A stretch of 64,000 bases of DNA from Phycisphaera sp. GTDB taxonomy: Bacteria > Planctomycetota > Phycisphaerae > Phycisphaerales > UBA1924. The first letter of the stretch is position 1; the number at the start of each line of letters is the position of its first letter. Below, piece after piece: positions 56,034-64,000 of this stretch. The stretch lies in assembly GCA_003712165.1 (NCBI GenBank), contig RHLH01000001.1:1178001-1242000 (forward strand), given 5' to 3'. The notes under the pieces were generated by a model. The model saw only the letters and a list, made by a program, of their open reading frames with translations, did no database searches and was not told the DNA's origin. The translations under genes and the position numbers were made by a program.

Positions 56034-58085
56034 TTAGACCAACTCTGGGTCGGTCATGATCTCGATAGTTGATGGGCCGCTTGTGTGTGCCAACGCCCTT
56101 TGCAATGAGTCTTCTAGGTCGCTCACCCGATCAACACTGATCCCAAGCCCACCGCAACTGCTCACGAACTCGGCGATGTCTGGGTTGACGAGATCTGTGT
56201 GCCAAACTTCCCAACTTCCCGCACGCTGTTCTTTGGTGATCTTCCCGAGTTGATCATTTCGAAGCAGGATGTGTGTAAGCGGGATGCCATGTTTCACTGC
56301 AGTCGTTACTTCCCAGGGGTACTGTCCGAATCCGCCGTCCCCCGTCACAACGACTACAGGGCGATTTGCAAACCGTTTCCAGAACGGATCACCCGAAACG
56401 GTGTGTGCACGAGTCGCGCTCCAGGCACCTATTCCTGCTGGGTAACCAAACCCAATCGAACCGAGGTAGCCTGACATCAAGACGGCTTGACTGCCGCTCG
56501 CTTCGAAGTACCTGCCGAAGCTATAGGTGTTATTGCCGACATCAACACAGATGATCGCGTCCTCTGGAACGAGCTTATTCATTGCCGCAAAGACAGCTGC
56601 CGAGTTGATACCCTTACCACGATCGTCACGAAGCCGGTTGTCTTTCTCGCGACGCCAGATCGCCCACCTGGAAGCGATTTCATCCGTGTGGTCGATTGAG
56701 TTGAAGTCTGCGGCGAGTGACTCGCGCAGAAGCTTGGTAGTGACTCCGATCTCGCCCCAGACAGGGACGTCGACGCCGTGGAATTTGCCGAGTTGCATTC
56801 GGTCGGTATCAACCTGGATTGTTGGTTTCTTCGGCGTGATGCCGGTGTGATTGCTGAATGAAGCGCCCATGACGAGCAGCACATCAGATTCGTTCATGAA
56901 CCAACTCGCGATTGGTGTACCTGATCTTCCCAGAACACCACAACCCAGAGGGTGTCCACCGTTGATGGCTGCGGCGTGATCCCCAATGAGCCCTTTGCCC
57001 TTGAATGTTGTGAGCACGGGGCACTTTAAGTGCTCTGCGAGTCTGATCACTTCTTCCATCTCGAAGCGTGCGCCGTGCCCAACGATGATGACCGGCCGTT
57101 TCGCCTTGCGGAGGAGTTCCGTCGCGGCTTGAAGAGGCTCTGGTGCAGGGCTGATACGCTCATCTGCCAATCTGCCGTCTGGTTTACCGGCAGGCTGGTC
57201 ATTACCCGCGGGAAACGTCTGCACATCGTCAGGGAAAATGACATGCGACACGCCCTTATCAACGACGGCAGTCTTGATTGCAAGGGACATCAACTCGGCG
57301 TGGTTCGAGCCAGGGAGACATATGTGACTGAATTCGGCTACAGATGAGAACGCATCTTTCAGCGGTAGTTCCTGGAAGGCGCCAGGGCCGAATACCTGTT
57401 GATTGACTTGGCCAGTCAGCGCAAGCAACGGGGCGCGATCCACGTTTGCATCCCAGCAACCTGTGAGCAGGTTCGTCGCTCCCGGCCCTGCAATCGTAAG
57501 ACAGGCCGCTGGGCGGCCTGTGAGTTTGCCAAATGCCGATGCCGCAAAGGCAGCCGCGCCTTCGTGCCTGATTCCTATGTAACCAATCTCACCCGCAAGT
57601 TCCCGTCGCCTTAGTGCGTCTGCCAATCCGAGGTTCGAATGGCCGACCATACCAAATACATGTGTGACGCCCCATTCGACGAGCGTTTCTGCCATGACGT
57701 CGGTCACGGTTCGCTGGTGCTGAGATTCTTCCTCAAGGCCTACGTAAATGCCATCGGCACGCTCTTCGACCGGAAACGTCTCGATGCCCTCGTCTTCGAA
57801 ATCGCCCGGTGATCGACCGGTGGTAGGGTCGAAGTCCCAGCCATGCCAGGGGCACCGAAGGTAGCACTCACCCGATTCGTTGCACTCGATTGAACCCTCA
57901 CCAAGAGGCCCACCCTGGTGGGGACACTTGTTGTCCAGCGCAGCGTATGCACCCTCGTGATGTGTGAGACAAATCTGTTTGACCGAGTCTCTCCGCTCGA
58001 TCGATACGGTCATCACACGGCCGTTTGGGAGTTCATCAGTCGCTGCAACTCGGTGCCAACTGAGTTTCTCTTTACGATCAGGCAT
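56034..58085 (-). CDS. Rieske [2Fe-2S] domain fused to thiamine-diphosphate-dependent enzyme
   Basis: 683 residues. Residues 1-115 form a Rieske ferredoxin domain with CPHQGGP and CPWHGW cluster ligands. Residues 120-680 are a three-domain ThDP enzyme of the acetolactate synthase/pyruvate oxidase/benzoylformate decarboxylase group: GVTHVFGMVGHSN, the activating-Glu region GIRHEGAAAFAASA, TIAGPGATNL, VLTTFKGKGLIGDH and the ThDP-metal motif VTGDGGFGQYPWEV. The fusion suggests that an electron from the ThDP-bound intermediate goes to the Rieske cluster, or the cluster delivers electrons for an oxidative reaction. The substrate is unknown. AAAGGGG lies just upstream of the start. Confidence 0.85.
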   Translation of the reverse strand: MPDRKEKLSWHRVAATDELPNGRVMTVSIERRDSVKQICLTHHEGAYAALDNKCPHQGGPLGEGSIECNESGECYLRCPWHGWDFDPTTGRSPGDFEDEGIETFPVEERADGIYVGLEEESQHQRTVTDVMAETLVEWGVTHVFGMVGHSNLGLADALRRRELAGEIGYIGIRHEGAAAFAASAFGKLTGRPAACLTIAGPGATNLLTGCWDANVDRAPLLALTGQVNQQVFGPGAFQELPLKDAFSSVAEFSHICLPGSNHAELMSLAIKTAVVDKGVSHVIFPDDVQTFPAGNDQPAGKPDGRLADERISPAPEPLQAATELLRKAKRPVIIVGHGARFEMEEVIRLAEHLKCPVLTTFKGKGLIGDHAAAINGGHPLGCGVLGRSGTPIASWFMNESDVLLVMGASFSNHTGITPKKPTIQVDTDRMQLGKFHGVDVPVWGEIGVTTKLLRESLAADFNSIDHTDEIASRWAIWRREKDNRLRDDRGKGINSAAVFAAMNKLVPEDAIICVDVGNNTYSFGRYFEASGSQAVLMSGYLGSIGFGYPAGIGAWSATRAHTVSGDPFWKRFANRPVVVVTGDGGFGQYPWEVTTAVKHGIPLTHILLRNDQLGKITKEQRAGSWEVWHTDLVNPDIAEFVSSCGGLGISVDRVSDLEDSLQRALAHTSGPSTIEIMTDPELV

Positions 58086-58315
58086 ACATAGCCCCTTTCT
58101 TCTTACTCAGACTAACTCATCTGAGCTCGAGTGGTTTGGCTGCACCGGCTTCGATTGAGGCTGCTGGTTTCAAGCCTTAGAGCAGAATCCGGACTTCTTT
58201 GTATCTACCACCAAGATCCAGTCGATCTTCCATGAGAGCGTCCGGCACCAATAAAGAGAGCTCAGTCTTCTATCCGAGACCGATTGAGTTCAGGGGTTGA
58301 GAACGGAGAATCCTG

Positions 58316-59392
58316 ATGAGCAAGGCAGCGAAGAAAGATCCCTCCGACTGGTTCGGTGAGATCATCAGGCCCGGGGAGGACGAGGTCGTTTCATGCCAGA
58401 TATCTGAGCGTTGCCTCGGTGCTCCAATCAAGCTGCCCATGCACGTCTGGCGTGGAAATCGCAGTGGACCAACGGTGCTCATCATGGCTGCCCTTCGCGG
58501 TGACGAAATCAACGGCGCAGGCACTATTCGGCACATCATCAGTGAGCAGCCCTTCGATCTCGAGGCGGGCACACTTGTTCTCGTGCCGGTTGTCAATCTC
58601 ATCGGTTTTCAAAGCCGCTCGCGTGTTCTCCCAGACGGGCATGACCTGAACCAACACTTCCCGGGCAGTGCCGATGGAGGCCCCGCGAGCAGAATCGCGC
58701 ACGCTTTCTTCGAGCAAGTCGTGAAGCGCTGCGATTTCTGCATCGACCTGCACACCCCAGCTGCTGGCCGGGCGACGTTTCCTTATCTTCGGGCGGACAT
58801 GTCGAACGAGAAAGTGGCCGGTCTCGCCAGGGCGATCGGGACAGAATTCATCATCGACCACAAGGCCCCAAAGGGCACGGTAAGGAATGCCGCAAGCAAC
58901 GTCGGCTGCGCCACAATCGTTCTCGAGGCGGGTGAGGTTTCTAAGGTCGAGTCAGCCGTGGTCGAGTACAACCTGAGGGGTATCGAGAACTGCCTTCTTC
59001 ATCTGCGCATGGTCAGCGGAAAGATGAACAAACCTGAGTACCACATCGAAACGAATGAGACGCGGTGGATTCGCACCAATAAAGGTGGTTTCCTTGACTT
59101 TCATGTCGCGCCCGGAGATATCGTCAAGCAAGGTGAACCCGTCGCAACAAGTACCGATCTCGTTGGAGACGATCCGCACCCAATCAAGGCACCCCGCGAT
59201 GGTTTCGTGCTCGGAATGTCTACGCTCCCGACAGTCGCACCGGGCGACTCGGTGTGCTATCTCGCATATCCCGGCAGGAGTGAACTCAAGAAGATTGCGC
59301 GAGCACACGAACGCCTGCCCGAAGAGTCTCTCCACGAGCGAATGCGCAACAGCCTGGCACGCGGTGTGATGATGACAGATAGAATGAACTGA
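58316..59392 (+). CDS. Succinylglutamate desuccinylase/aspartoacylase-family protein with altered metal site
   Basis: 358 residues of the M14-like AstE/ASPA family: VLIMAALRGDEINGAG, LNQHFPGSADGG, CIDLHTPAAGR, CATIVLEAGE and a C-terminal lipoyl-like part with HVAPGDIVKQGEPV. In active members the first motif is HGDE, whose His binds zinc; here it is RGDE (codon CGC). The LNR motif is LNQ. The DLHT His and Glu remain. It may bind a different metal, be inactive or have a changed substrate. GGAG lies about 9 bases before the ATG. It is divergent from the Rieske-ThDP gene. Confidence 0.85.
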   Translation: MSKAAKKDPSDWFGEIIRPGEDEVVSCQISERCLGAPIKLPMHVWRGNRSGPTVLIMAALRGDEINGAGTIRHIISEQPFDLEAGTLVLVPVVNLIGFQSRSRVLPDGHDLNQHFPGSADGGPASRIAHAFFEQVVKRCDFCIDLHTPAAGRATFPYLRADMSNEKVAGLARAIGTEFIIDHKAPKGTVRNAASNVGCATIVLEAGEVSKVESAVVEYNLRGIENCLLHLRMVSGKMNKPEYHIETNETRWIRTNKGGFLDFHVAPGDIVKQGEPVATSTDLVGDDPHPIKAPRDGFVLGMSTLPTVAPGDSVCYLAYPGRSELKKIARAHERLPEESLHERMRNSLARGVMMTDRMN

Positions 59393-59413
59393 GTTGAAGA
59401 GTGGGGCAGGTCG

Positions 59414-59812
59414 CTAGTGAGGCACTTCTTTCACGGCGTTCCTGTTCCACGCCGGCACTCGCACCACGATCGGTCCGTCACCCTCGATCTCGCACTGGCA
59501 GCTCAGTCGGCTGTTCCGCTGAAGACCCGGGGCCTCCTCGACCCGGTCATCCTCGGCCTCGGTCGGCTCGCTCAGTTCGTCCATGCCCTCTTCGATGTAG
59601 ACATGGCACGTCGAGCAGGCACACACAGCTCCGCAAGCGTGCTCGATGTTGATCCCATTCTCGACCGCGACCTCGAGCAGGTGCTCGCCCTTGGAAGCCA
59701 TGAGTTCGATCGTGTCCTTGTCCTCGCCGGTGAGGGACTCGGGGTCTTCGAGCTTGTAGGTGACTTTGACGACCTTGGGGCCGTGTTCGTGATCTGAGTG
59801 TCGCAGGTGCAT
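59414..59812 (-). CDS. [2Fe-2S] ferredoxin, ISC/adrenodoxin type
   Basis: 132 residues with the Cys-x5-Cys-x2-Cys...Cys pattern: HACGAVCACSTCHVYIEEG and LSCQCEI, near LLEVAVENGINIEHA. It transfers single electrons in Fe-S assembly or to oxygenases. No ISC genes are adjacent; the nearby Rieske-ThDP gene is a possible but unproven partner. It is convergent with the aspartoacylase-like gene. Confidence 0.9.
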   Translation of the reverse strand: MHLRHSDHEHGPKVVKVTYKLEDPESLTGEDKDTIELMASKGEHLLEVAVENGINIEHACGAVCACSTCHVYIEEGMDELSEPTEAEDDRVEEAPGLQRNSRLSCQCEIEGDGPIVVRVPAWNRNAVKEVPH

Positions 59813-59931
59813 CGTGCTCTCCAGCGGTTCTTTTTTGGAACCCCTCTAATATAGAACCCCGCAGACACCGACGTCCACAACCCGCCGTTCAATCGCCCCC
59901 AACAGCCGTCGACGCCGATAGTGTTGATCCG

Positions 59932-60738
59932 ATGACCGACGCGACCACAATCCACGACGCATCGAAAAGGCCGTTGCTGTCGGTCGTCGCGCCGGCTCAC
60001 AACGAAGAGGACAACGTTGTCCCTCTCGTCGAACAACTCGAAGCTGCCCTGAAAGACATCGATTTCGAGGTGCTGATCATCGACGACGCCTCGACAGACC
60101 TGACCGCCGATCGCACACGAGAGCTGCAGCTTTCCCGACCGTGGCTCAGGCTGATCTCGCTCGCAAAGCCTCAAGCCGGCGGCGGTAACGGCCAGTCTTT
60201 CGCGTTCAAGGCCGGTTTCCTGGCAGCTCGGGGCATACTCGTTGGCTCCCTCGACGCCGACTTGCAGAACGACCCACATGACTTCCCAAGGCTCCTCGAG
60301 GAGTTCAAACGGACCGACGCAGACTTCGTTCAGGGCGACCGCTCTGCAGCGCGCCAGCAGGGCGACGCCTGGATTCGTCGCTTCACCTCCGCCGTTGGCC
60401 GGTGGTTCAGGCGGATGATTCTGGGCGACACCATCCGCGACACGGGCTGCTCGCTCCGGGTTATGAAACGAGAGATCGCAGTCCAGCTGCCGCTTGAGTA
60501 CAAAGGCATGCACCGCTTCATCCCGGTGACCGCCCGGCAGCTCGGCTACACCGTTGTCGAGCTCGCTGTTTCGCACAGAGCGCGCCACGCGGGCGAGCCC
60601 AAGTATGGCATGGGCATCACAAAGCGTGCGATCCCCGGGCTGATCGATTGCTTCGCCGTTCGCTGGATGCGCTCGCGCCGTCGTGCGAGCATCACGGTGA
60701 CCGAAGATCAGCCGAAGGCAGCGGGGATGTCTTCTTGA
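59932..60738 (+). CDS. Family 2 glycosyltransferase (dolichyl/undecaprenyl-phosphate mannose-synthase-like)
   Basis: 268 residues of a GT-A fold: LSVVAPAHNEEDNVVPLV, VLIIDDASTD, GSLDADLQNDP (DxD-type metal site) and RHAGEPKYGM. No C-terminal membrane helices are present, as in soluble DPM1-type enzymes. The TGA overlaps the next gene's TTG start (TTGA), so both are translated together. The sugar donor and acceptor are unknown. Confidence 0.88.
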   Translation: MTDATTIHDASKRPLLSVVAPAHNEEDNVVPLVEQLEAALKDIDFEVLIIDDASTDLTADRTRELQLSRPWLRLISLAKPQAGGGNGQSFAFKAGFLAARGILVGSLDADLQNDPHDFPRLLEEFKRTDADFVQGDRSAARQQGDAWIRRFTSAVGRWFRRMILGDTIRDTGCSLRVMKREIAVQLPLEYKGMHRFIPVTARQLGYTVVELAVSHRARHAGEPKYGMGITKRAIPGLIDCFAVRWMRSRRRASITVTEDQPKAAGMSS

Positions 60739-61352
60739 AGTCCGGACCGATCATCGCGATGATCGCGCTCATTCTCGTGGGCATGTGGCTCGTCCTCCAG
60801 CCAGCGCTCTCGCGCGAGGCGTACGACTACGAGGTCCATGTTGGGTCCACCGAACTCCGCATCAAGAAGACCGAGAACGGCTACCTCTTCGTTTCTCCTC
60901 CACACCTTGCCGAGCGAGGCGAGGTGTCAGGCGATGAGCGCGACCAGATCATCGAAGAGCAAGTCGAGGCGTGGAACGCCAGGCCCGAGCTCGAGCGCAG
61001 ACTCATGGGGTTCTTCAACATCACGCACTGGATCAACTTCAGCTGGGTCGCCATCGGTCTGATCGGCCAGGCCGCGTTCTTCGGACGTATGTTCGTCCAG
61101 TGGGTCGTCAGCGAGAAAAGCAGGCAGAGCCAGGTCCCGGAGATATTCTGGTGGTTCAGCCTCGTGGGCGGCGTGTTCCTGTTTACCTATTTCGTCTGGC
61201 GCGTGGACGTCGTAGGGGTCCTTGGCCAGTCCACGGGGATCGTGATCTACGCACGGAATCTGCGCCTGATTCACAAGCAGAAACGACGCTCTGGCCGACA
61301 GTTAGGAGGAGATACCAACGCCGGAGGCACCCCCGATGAACGTCCTGCTTGA
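60735..61352 (+). CDS. LpxB N-terminal-domain (LAB_N) membrane protein
   Basis: About 205 residues: an N-terminal membrane helix (IIAMIALILVGMWLVLQPAL), a periplasmic part, then WVAIGLIGQAAFFGRMFVQWVVSEKSRQSQVPEIFWWFSLVGGVFLFTYF, the LAB_N domain usually fused to lipid-A-disaccharide synthase. No LpxB catalytic domain is attached. The start is taken as TTG 60735 overlapping the glycosyltransferase stop; ATG 60759 is the alternative. Pairing with a GT2 gene suggests a lipid-linked sugar pathway. Confidence 0.85.
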   Translation: MKSGPIIAMIALILVGMWLVLQPALSREAYDYEVHVGSTELRIKKTENGYLFVSPPHLAERGEVSGDERDQIIEEQVEAWNARPELERRLMGFFNITHWINFSWVAIGLIGQAAFFGRMFVQWVVSEKSRQSQVPEIFWWFSLVGGVFLFTYFVWRVDVVGVLGQSTGIVIYARNLRLIHKQKRRSGRQLGGDTNAGGTPDERPA

Positions 61353-61959
61353 TGAGAACCCGATCGACGTCCAGGACGAGACACTCGCCGGCGCGATGAA
61401 CGCCGCGGTCGAAGCCGCCGAGAAGCAGGGACGCACGATCATTGAGGTGGTCCTCGACGGCCAGCCAGTCCGAGGCGAGGCACTCGAGAACGTTTCGACC
61501 ACCCCCATCCCAGACTCAAGCGTCGAGTTCGTTTCAGCGGACCCAGTCGCGCTCGTGCAGCAGTCGCTCTTCGACGCCTCGCAAGCGCTCGCCGCGACCC
61601 AACGGGCGCACTCTGATATCGCTGACATGCTTCAGGGCGGCGAGGATGTCCCAAAGGCCATGAACAAGCTGGGCGAGACACTCAATGTCTGGCAAGGCGC
61701 TCAAGATGTGCTGGCCCGCGGCTACGCCCTGCTCAATATCGACCCCGCGACGATTAGTCTGCCCAAGGACATCGCCGGCGGCAAGCCCGTGACTTCGCTC
61801 TTCCAGGATCTCGGCGAACAGCTCCGCGAAGTCCGTCGGAGCATCGAGGACCACGATCTTGCATCTCTCGCTGACGCCATCGGGTACGAACTAGAGCCGC
61901 TTGCGGGCGAGTGGGCCAAAGTGCTCGCGTTCGCGGCTGAGACTCTTGTGAAGCCTTGA
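61336..61959 (+). CDS. Hypothetical protein, helical
   Basis: 207 residues with no recognised family, overlapping the LAB_N gene by 17 bp. The N-terminus (MNVLLDENPIDVQ ... TIIEVVLDGQPVRGEALE) looks like a small alpha/beta domain; the rest is helical (SLFDASQALAATQRAHSDIADML). It is acidic and soluble with no signal peptide. Its place in the operon suggests a partner function, not known. Confidence 0.7.
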   Translation: MNVLLDENPIDVQDETLAGAMNAAVEAAEKQGRTIIEVVLDGQPVRGEALENVSTTPIPDSSVEFVSADPVALVQQSLFDASQALAATQRAHSDIADMLQGGEDVPKAMNKLGETLNVWQGAQDVLARGYALLNIDPATISLPKDIAGGKPVTSLFQDLGEQLREVRRSIEDHDLASLADAIGYELEPLAGEWAKVLAFAAETLVKP

Positions 61960-61998
61960 GCCCCCGATTCCGAACAACCCGGACGGGACGTACAGTCA

Positions 61999-62739
61999 AT
62001 GAGCGTGATGAGCGAAACACGGGCCATGCATCAGATCGATGAGATCATGGAAAAGGCCAGCGGCCTGCTCGCTGCCATGCGCCCGCTCGAGAGCGAGCAG
62101 TTCTCGCTCCGCGCTCTGGACATCGCGCTCAAGCAGAAAGACTGGGACCGCCTCGCCCGCATCGTCATGCCTCTCCAGGAAGCACGAAGGCTCCGCAGGC
62201 AGGAAGCCACGGACGCTGGCAAGGTGCGCCTGATCGATACTCAGACACAGCTCCGCGCCAAACCAGAGCCCGGCTGCTACCTGATCCAGCCCCCGCTGAT
62301 CGCAGCCGAGGCACGCGCGTTCCGCGAATCAGCTCTCCGCAGGGGTGCTGGTGTCTTCGTCATGACCCGCGAGCCGATGTCGCGCGACGGCAAGTGGCCC
62401 ATCGTCGCCGTCGGCGCTCTCTCGGTGCGCACCAAGGTCGATCCACCCGAGGGTGTCGAACCACACGACTCGGGGGTCACGCGCGACGCGGTCACCAAGC
62501 CCATCTGCGTCTCGTGGTTCGAATCGGCAGCCGAAGCGCTCGGCGACGCAGCCATCGCGAGCGTCGATCCCGATGAGCCAGCAGCCCACCGCGTCGAGGA
62601 CTTAATCGAACGCCTCGACGCCTTCCCAGAACACGAAAAGCTCCACCAGGCGCTAGAACGTGCCGCCGAGGAAGCACTCACAGAGCCCGCACCCAAGCAC
62701 GAACGCCGACGTGGCCTCGACGACCCGACGACATTCTGA
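61999..62739 (+). CDS. Hypothetical protein
   Basis: 246 residues with no signal peptide and no recognised domain. The N-terminal third is helical (ASGLLAAMRPLESEQFSLRALDIALKQKDWDRLARIV); the middle has YLIQPPLIAAEARAFRESALRRGAGVFVMTREP; the C-terminus is acidic helical with a basic RRRGLDD end. It follows the preceding gene by 39 bp. Confidence 0.65.
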   Translation: MSVMSETRAMHQIDEIMEKASGLLAAMRPLESEQFSLRALDIALKQKDWDRLARIVMPLQEARRLRRQEATDAGKVRLIDTQTQLRAKPEPGCYLIQPPLIAAEARAFRESALRRGAGVFVMTREPMSRDGKWPIVAVGALSVRTKVDPPEGVEPHDSGVTRDAVTKPICVSWFESAAEALGDAAIASVDPDEPAAHRVEDLIERLDAFPEHEKLHQALERAAEEALTEPAPKHERRRGLDDPTTF

Positions 62740-62743
62740 TCAC

Positions 62744-63451
62744 TCAATTCCAGCTCATACCCTTGGGCCAGTCTTCAGGCCTTTGGTGTCTCGCGAGCCT
62801 GAGCATCTTGCTCGTCTTCTCGAGCTCTTTGCGGATAATCTCCGACCGCGCCTCCGGGTTGCCCTCTTCGAGCAGCTTGTAGCGCAGATCCGCATCATCA
62901 AAGAGTGTGAAGGAGATCAGCTCGAGCAGCGTCGGTGTCGAGATTCGCTCGTCGCGCACGTAGTCCAGCAGGTCGTCCGCCGTCTCGAACCCTGACAGCT
63001 CGCCAGTGCTCAGTTCGTTCTCGACCCACTCACGCATCGGCAGCATGACCGATTCATCGGGCTCCATATCCTCGACGGGCTCCAAATAGACCTCGCGGTA
63101 GAGACGCGTACCGTCCTCGGGCAGTTCCTTCGAGACTCTCGCCCGGCACACGCCCTGTAGTAGAATCTCGAACCGCCCGCCGCTGAGTGTTTCGTGCTGC
63201 ATGATCTGGCCCACGCACACCGCGGTGCGGATCGGCGGCCTGCCCGAGTAGGGCTCGCCGCCCGAGTTCTTCGCGAGCACGCCCATCGCGATCTGGCCCG
63301 CACCGTCGAGCGCATGCGAGACCATCTGGATGTAGCGATCCTCAAAGATGTGCAGCGGGATCACCTGCTGGGGGATCAGCACAGCCTGCCCGAGCGGAAA
63401 GACCGCCATGGGCTTGCCGAAGTTGACACGCACCGACTGCTCATAGTTCAT
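62744..63451 (-). CDS. LON-substrate-binding-domain (PUA-like) protein
   Basis: 235 residues from MNYEQSVRV: VFPLGQAVLIPQQVIPLHIFEDRYIQMV is the start of the N-terminal LON domain, and GRFEILLQGVCRARV follows. No ATPase or protease domain is present, so it is the stand-alone form. Its role is unclear; it may bind substrates or adaptors. A longer frame to 63730 lacks a family match in its first 93 residues and overlaps the next gene. Confidence 0.85.
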   Translation of the reverse strand: MNYEQSVRVNFGKPMAVFPLGQAVLIPQQVIPLHIFEDRYIQMVSHALDGAGQIAMGVLAKNSGGEPYSGRPPIRTAVCVGQIMQHETLSGGRFEILLQGVCRARVSKELPEDGTRLYREVYLEPVEDMEPDESVMLPMREWVENELSTGELSGFETADDLLDYVRDERISTPTLLELISFTLFDDADLRYKLLEEGNPEARSEIIRKELEKTSKMLRLARHQRPEDWPKGMSWN

Positions 63452-63497
63452 GCACCGAGTGTACCAGCTTTGCCGGCGTATCCAACAGGCGCCCGAA

Positions 63498-64000
63498 TCA
63501 GGCGAGCGGGTCTGGTCTGTAGAGTTTCGTATCCAGAGCCCATTGTCTCTGAGTGAAGTTGCCGCCCAGATCGAACTGCGCATCGCGATCGGGCCTCGCG
63601 GCATCAAGCGCGATCGTGGTCTTCGCGTCCACGTTGTCCAGCATCGAGACAAGGATCGCCTCGGGTGTCGCTGGGATCTTGGCTGCGCCGTACTCGGGGA
63701 TGCCGTGGTGCGACAGAACGATGTGCTCAAGCACGAGCGCCGCGCCCGCGGGCAGACGCTGGCCCGTGTTGACCATCATTTCCTTGAGCTTGTCCCGCAG
63801 CATGTGCGAGCCCTCGACGATGTGCCCGACGAGCTCGCCCATGTCGGTGTACCCGAACGATTTGTCGTACACCAGCTCGCGCGTCTTGCCAAGGTCATGG
63901 ATGAACAGCCCGAACACAACGATATCACGGTTGATCTTCGGGTAGAGCGGGCACACGAGCATGCCCAGGCGCATCAGGTTCAGCGTGTGCTCAAGCAGCC
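63498..64000 (-). CDS. HD-domain protein, YhaM-type 3'-5' exoribonuclease-like (5' part outside window)
   Basis: The visible part is the HD phosphohydrolase domain: LLEHTLNL at the window end, GLFIHDLGKTRELVYDKSFGYTDMGELVGHIVEG, LEHIVLSHHG and SMLDNVDAKT. The HD metal ligands in IHD, HH and D are present. YhaM proteins add an N-terminal OB-fold domain, which would lie beyond 64000. It hydrolyses RNA or oligonucleotides. An internal start is not needed, because the frame is open to the window edge. Confidence 0.85.
   Translation of the reverse strand, partial: LLEHTLNLMRLGMLVCPLYPKINRDIVVFGLFIHDLGKTRELVYDKSFGYTDMGELVGHIVEGSHMLRDKLKEMMVNTGQRLPAGAALVLEHIVLSHHGIPEYGAAKIPATPEAILVSMLDNVDAKTTIALDAARPDRDAQFDLGGNFTQRQWALDTKLYRPDPLA

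Noticed and set aside
59572-60588. Minus-strand frame of 338 codons opposite the GT2 and ferredoxin genes
   Set aside because: No signal or domain; its C-terminal part is an out-of-frame reading of the ferredoxin gene.

Overview
The window looks like a chromosomal segment of a planctomycete, most likely of class Phycisphaerae. The main evidence is three secreted proteins that end in the same dockerin-like EF-hand pair (CLADTNGDG ... PADFTAWINAFNN ... CDQNGDG ... FTAWI), a tail I associate with that group. A prepilin-like protein with an H-X9-DG motif and several small proteins of planctomycete type support this. The assignment rests on recognition, not on a search.

Region 1 (1-20.6 kb) is accessory. 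A WD40 gene tail is followed by at least five partial copies of a proline tRNA 3' part (about 772, 3828, 6197, 8001 and 17957), all on the + strand. Between them lie small self-contained cargo units, mostly on the minus strand: TetR + alpha/beta hydrolase + carboxymuconolactone-decarboxylase-like protein; a PLP decarboxylase + MarR; a dienelactone-hydrolase-like protein; and a cysteine-synthase-like enzyme followed by a secreted-protein block (a two-domain EEP phosphatase, a dockerin-tagged agmatine-deiminase-like enzyme, a dockerin-tagged BNR-propeller lipoprotein and a prepilin-like protein). A dockerin-tagged trypsin-like protease follows the last copy. The layout suggests repeated integration at a tRNA-Pro 3' end. 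No integrase is visible here.

Region 2 (21-26.4 kb) holds an ECF sigma/anti-sigma operon with a hydrolase and a DUF2721 membrane protein. It is divergent from a DUF417 membrane protein, a SnoaL-like protein and a glutaredoxin-thioredoxin reductase fusion, which together look like a redox or electrophile stress module. A decayed second copy of the WD40 tail ends the region.

Region 3 (26.4-36.6 kb) holds an AbgT-type transporter, a secreted transglutaminase-esterase fusion, DUF2809, and a carotenoid locus (crtB, crtI remnant, glycosyltransferase remnant, idi). In the carotenoid locus both divergent genes have lost their 5' halves at one junction near 32240. A lipoprotein, a peroxiredoxin, a membrane protein and an AraC/GyrI-like regulator follow.

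Region 4 (36.8-44.9 kb) is a tight arginine operon: argR, argF' (acetylornithine carbamoyltransferase type), argG, an acetylcitrulline-deacetylase-like argE, a fused acetylglutamate kinase/synthase, argC and argH. It is the Xanthomonas-type pathway. The operon is followed by a serine-recombinase 3' remnant that runs into an initiator tRNA-fMet gene.

Region 5 (45-64 kb) is mainly housekeeping: purD, a DUF4340 protein, a C26 peptidase, a methyl-cycle operon (ArsR-methyltransferase fusion, ahcY, metF), a TPR lipoprotein, a LigD-type phosphoesterase-like protein, asnB, an oligopeptide ABC ATPase and tRNA-Phe. These are followed by a Rieske-ThDP enzyme fusion divergent from an aspartoacylase-like protein, a ferredoxin, a GT2/LAB_N pair, two hypothetical proteins, a LON-domain protein and a truncated HD-domain exoribonuclease-like gene at the window edge.

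No CRISPR array, rRNA gene, intact transposase or recognisable defence system was seen.
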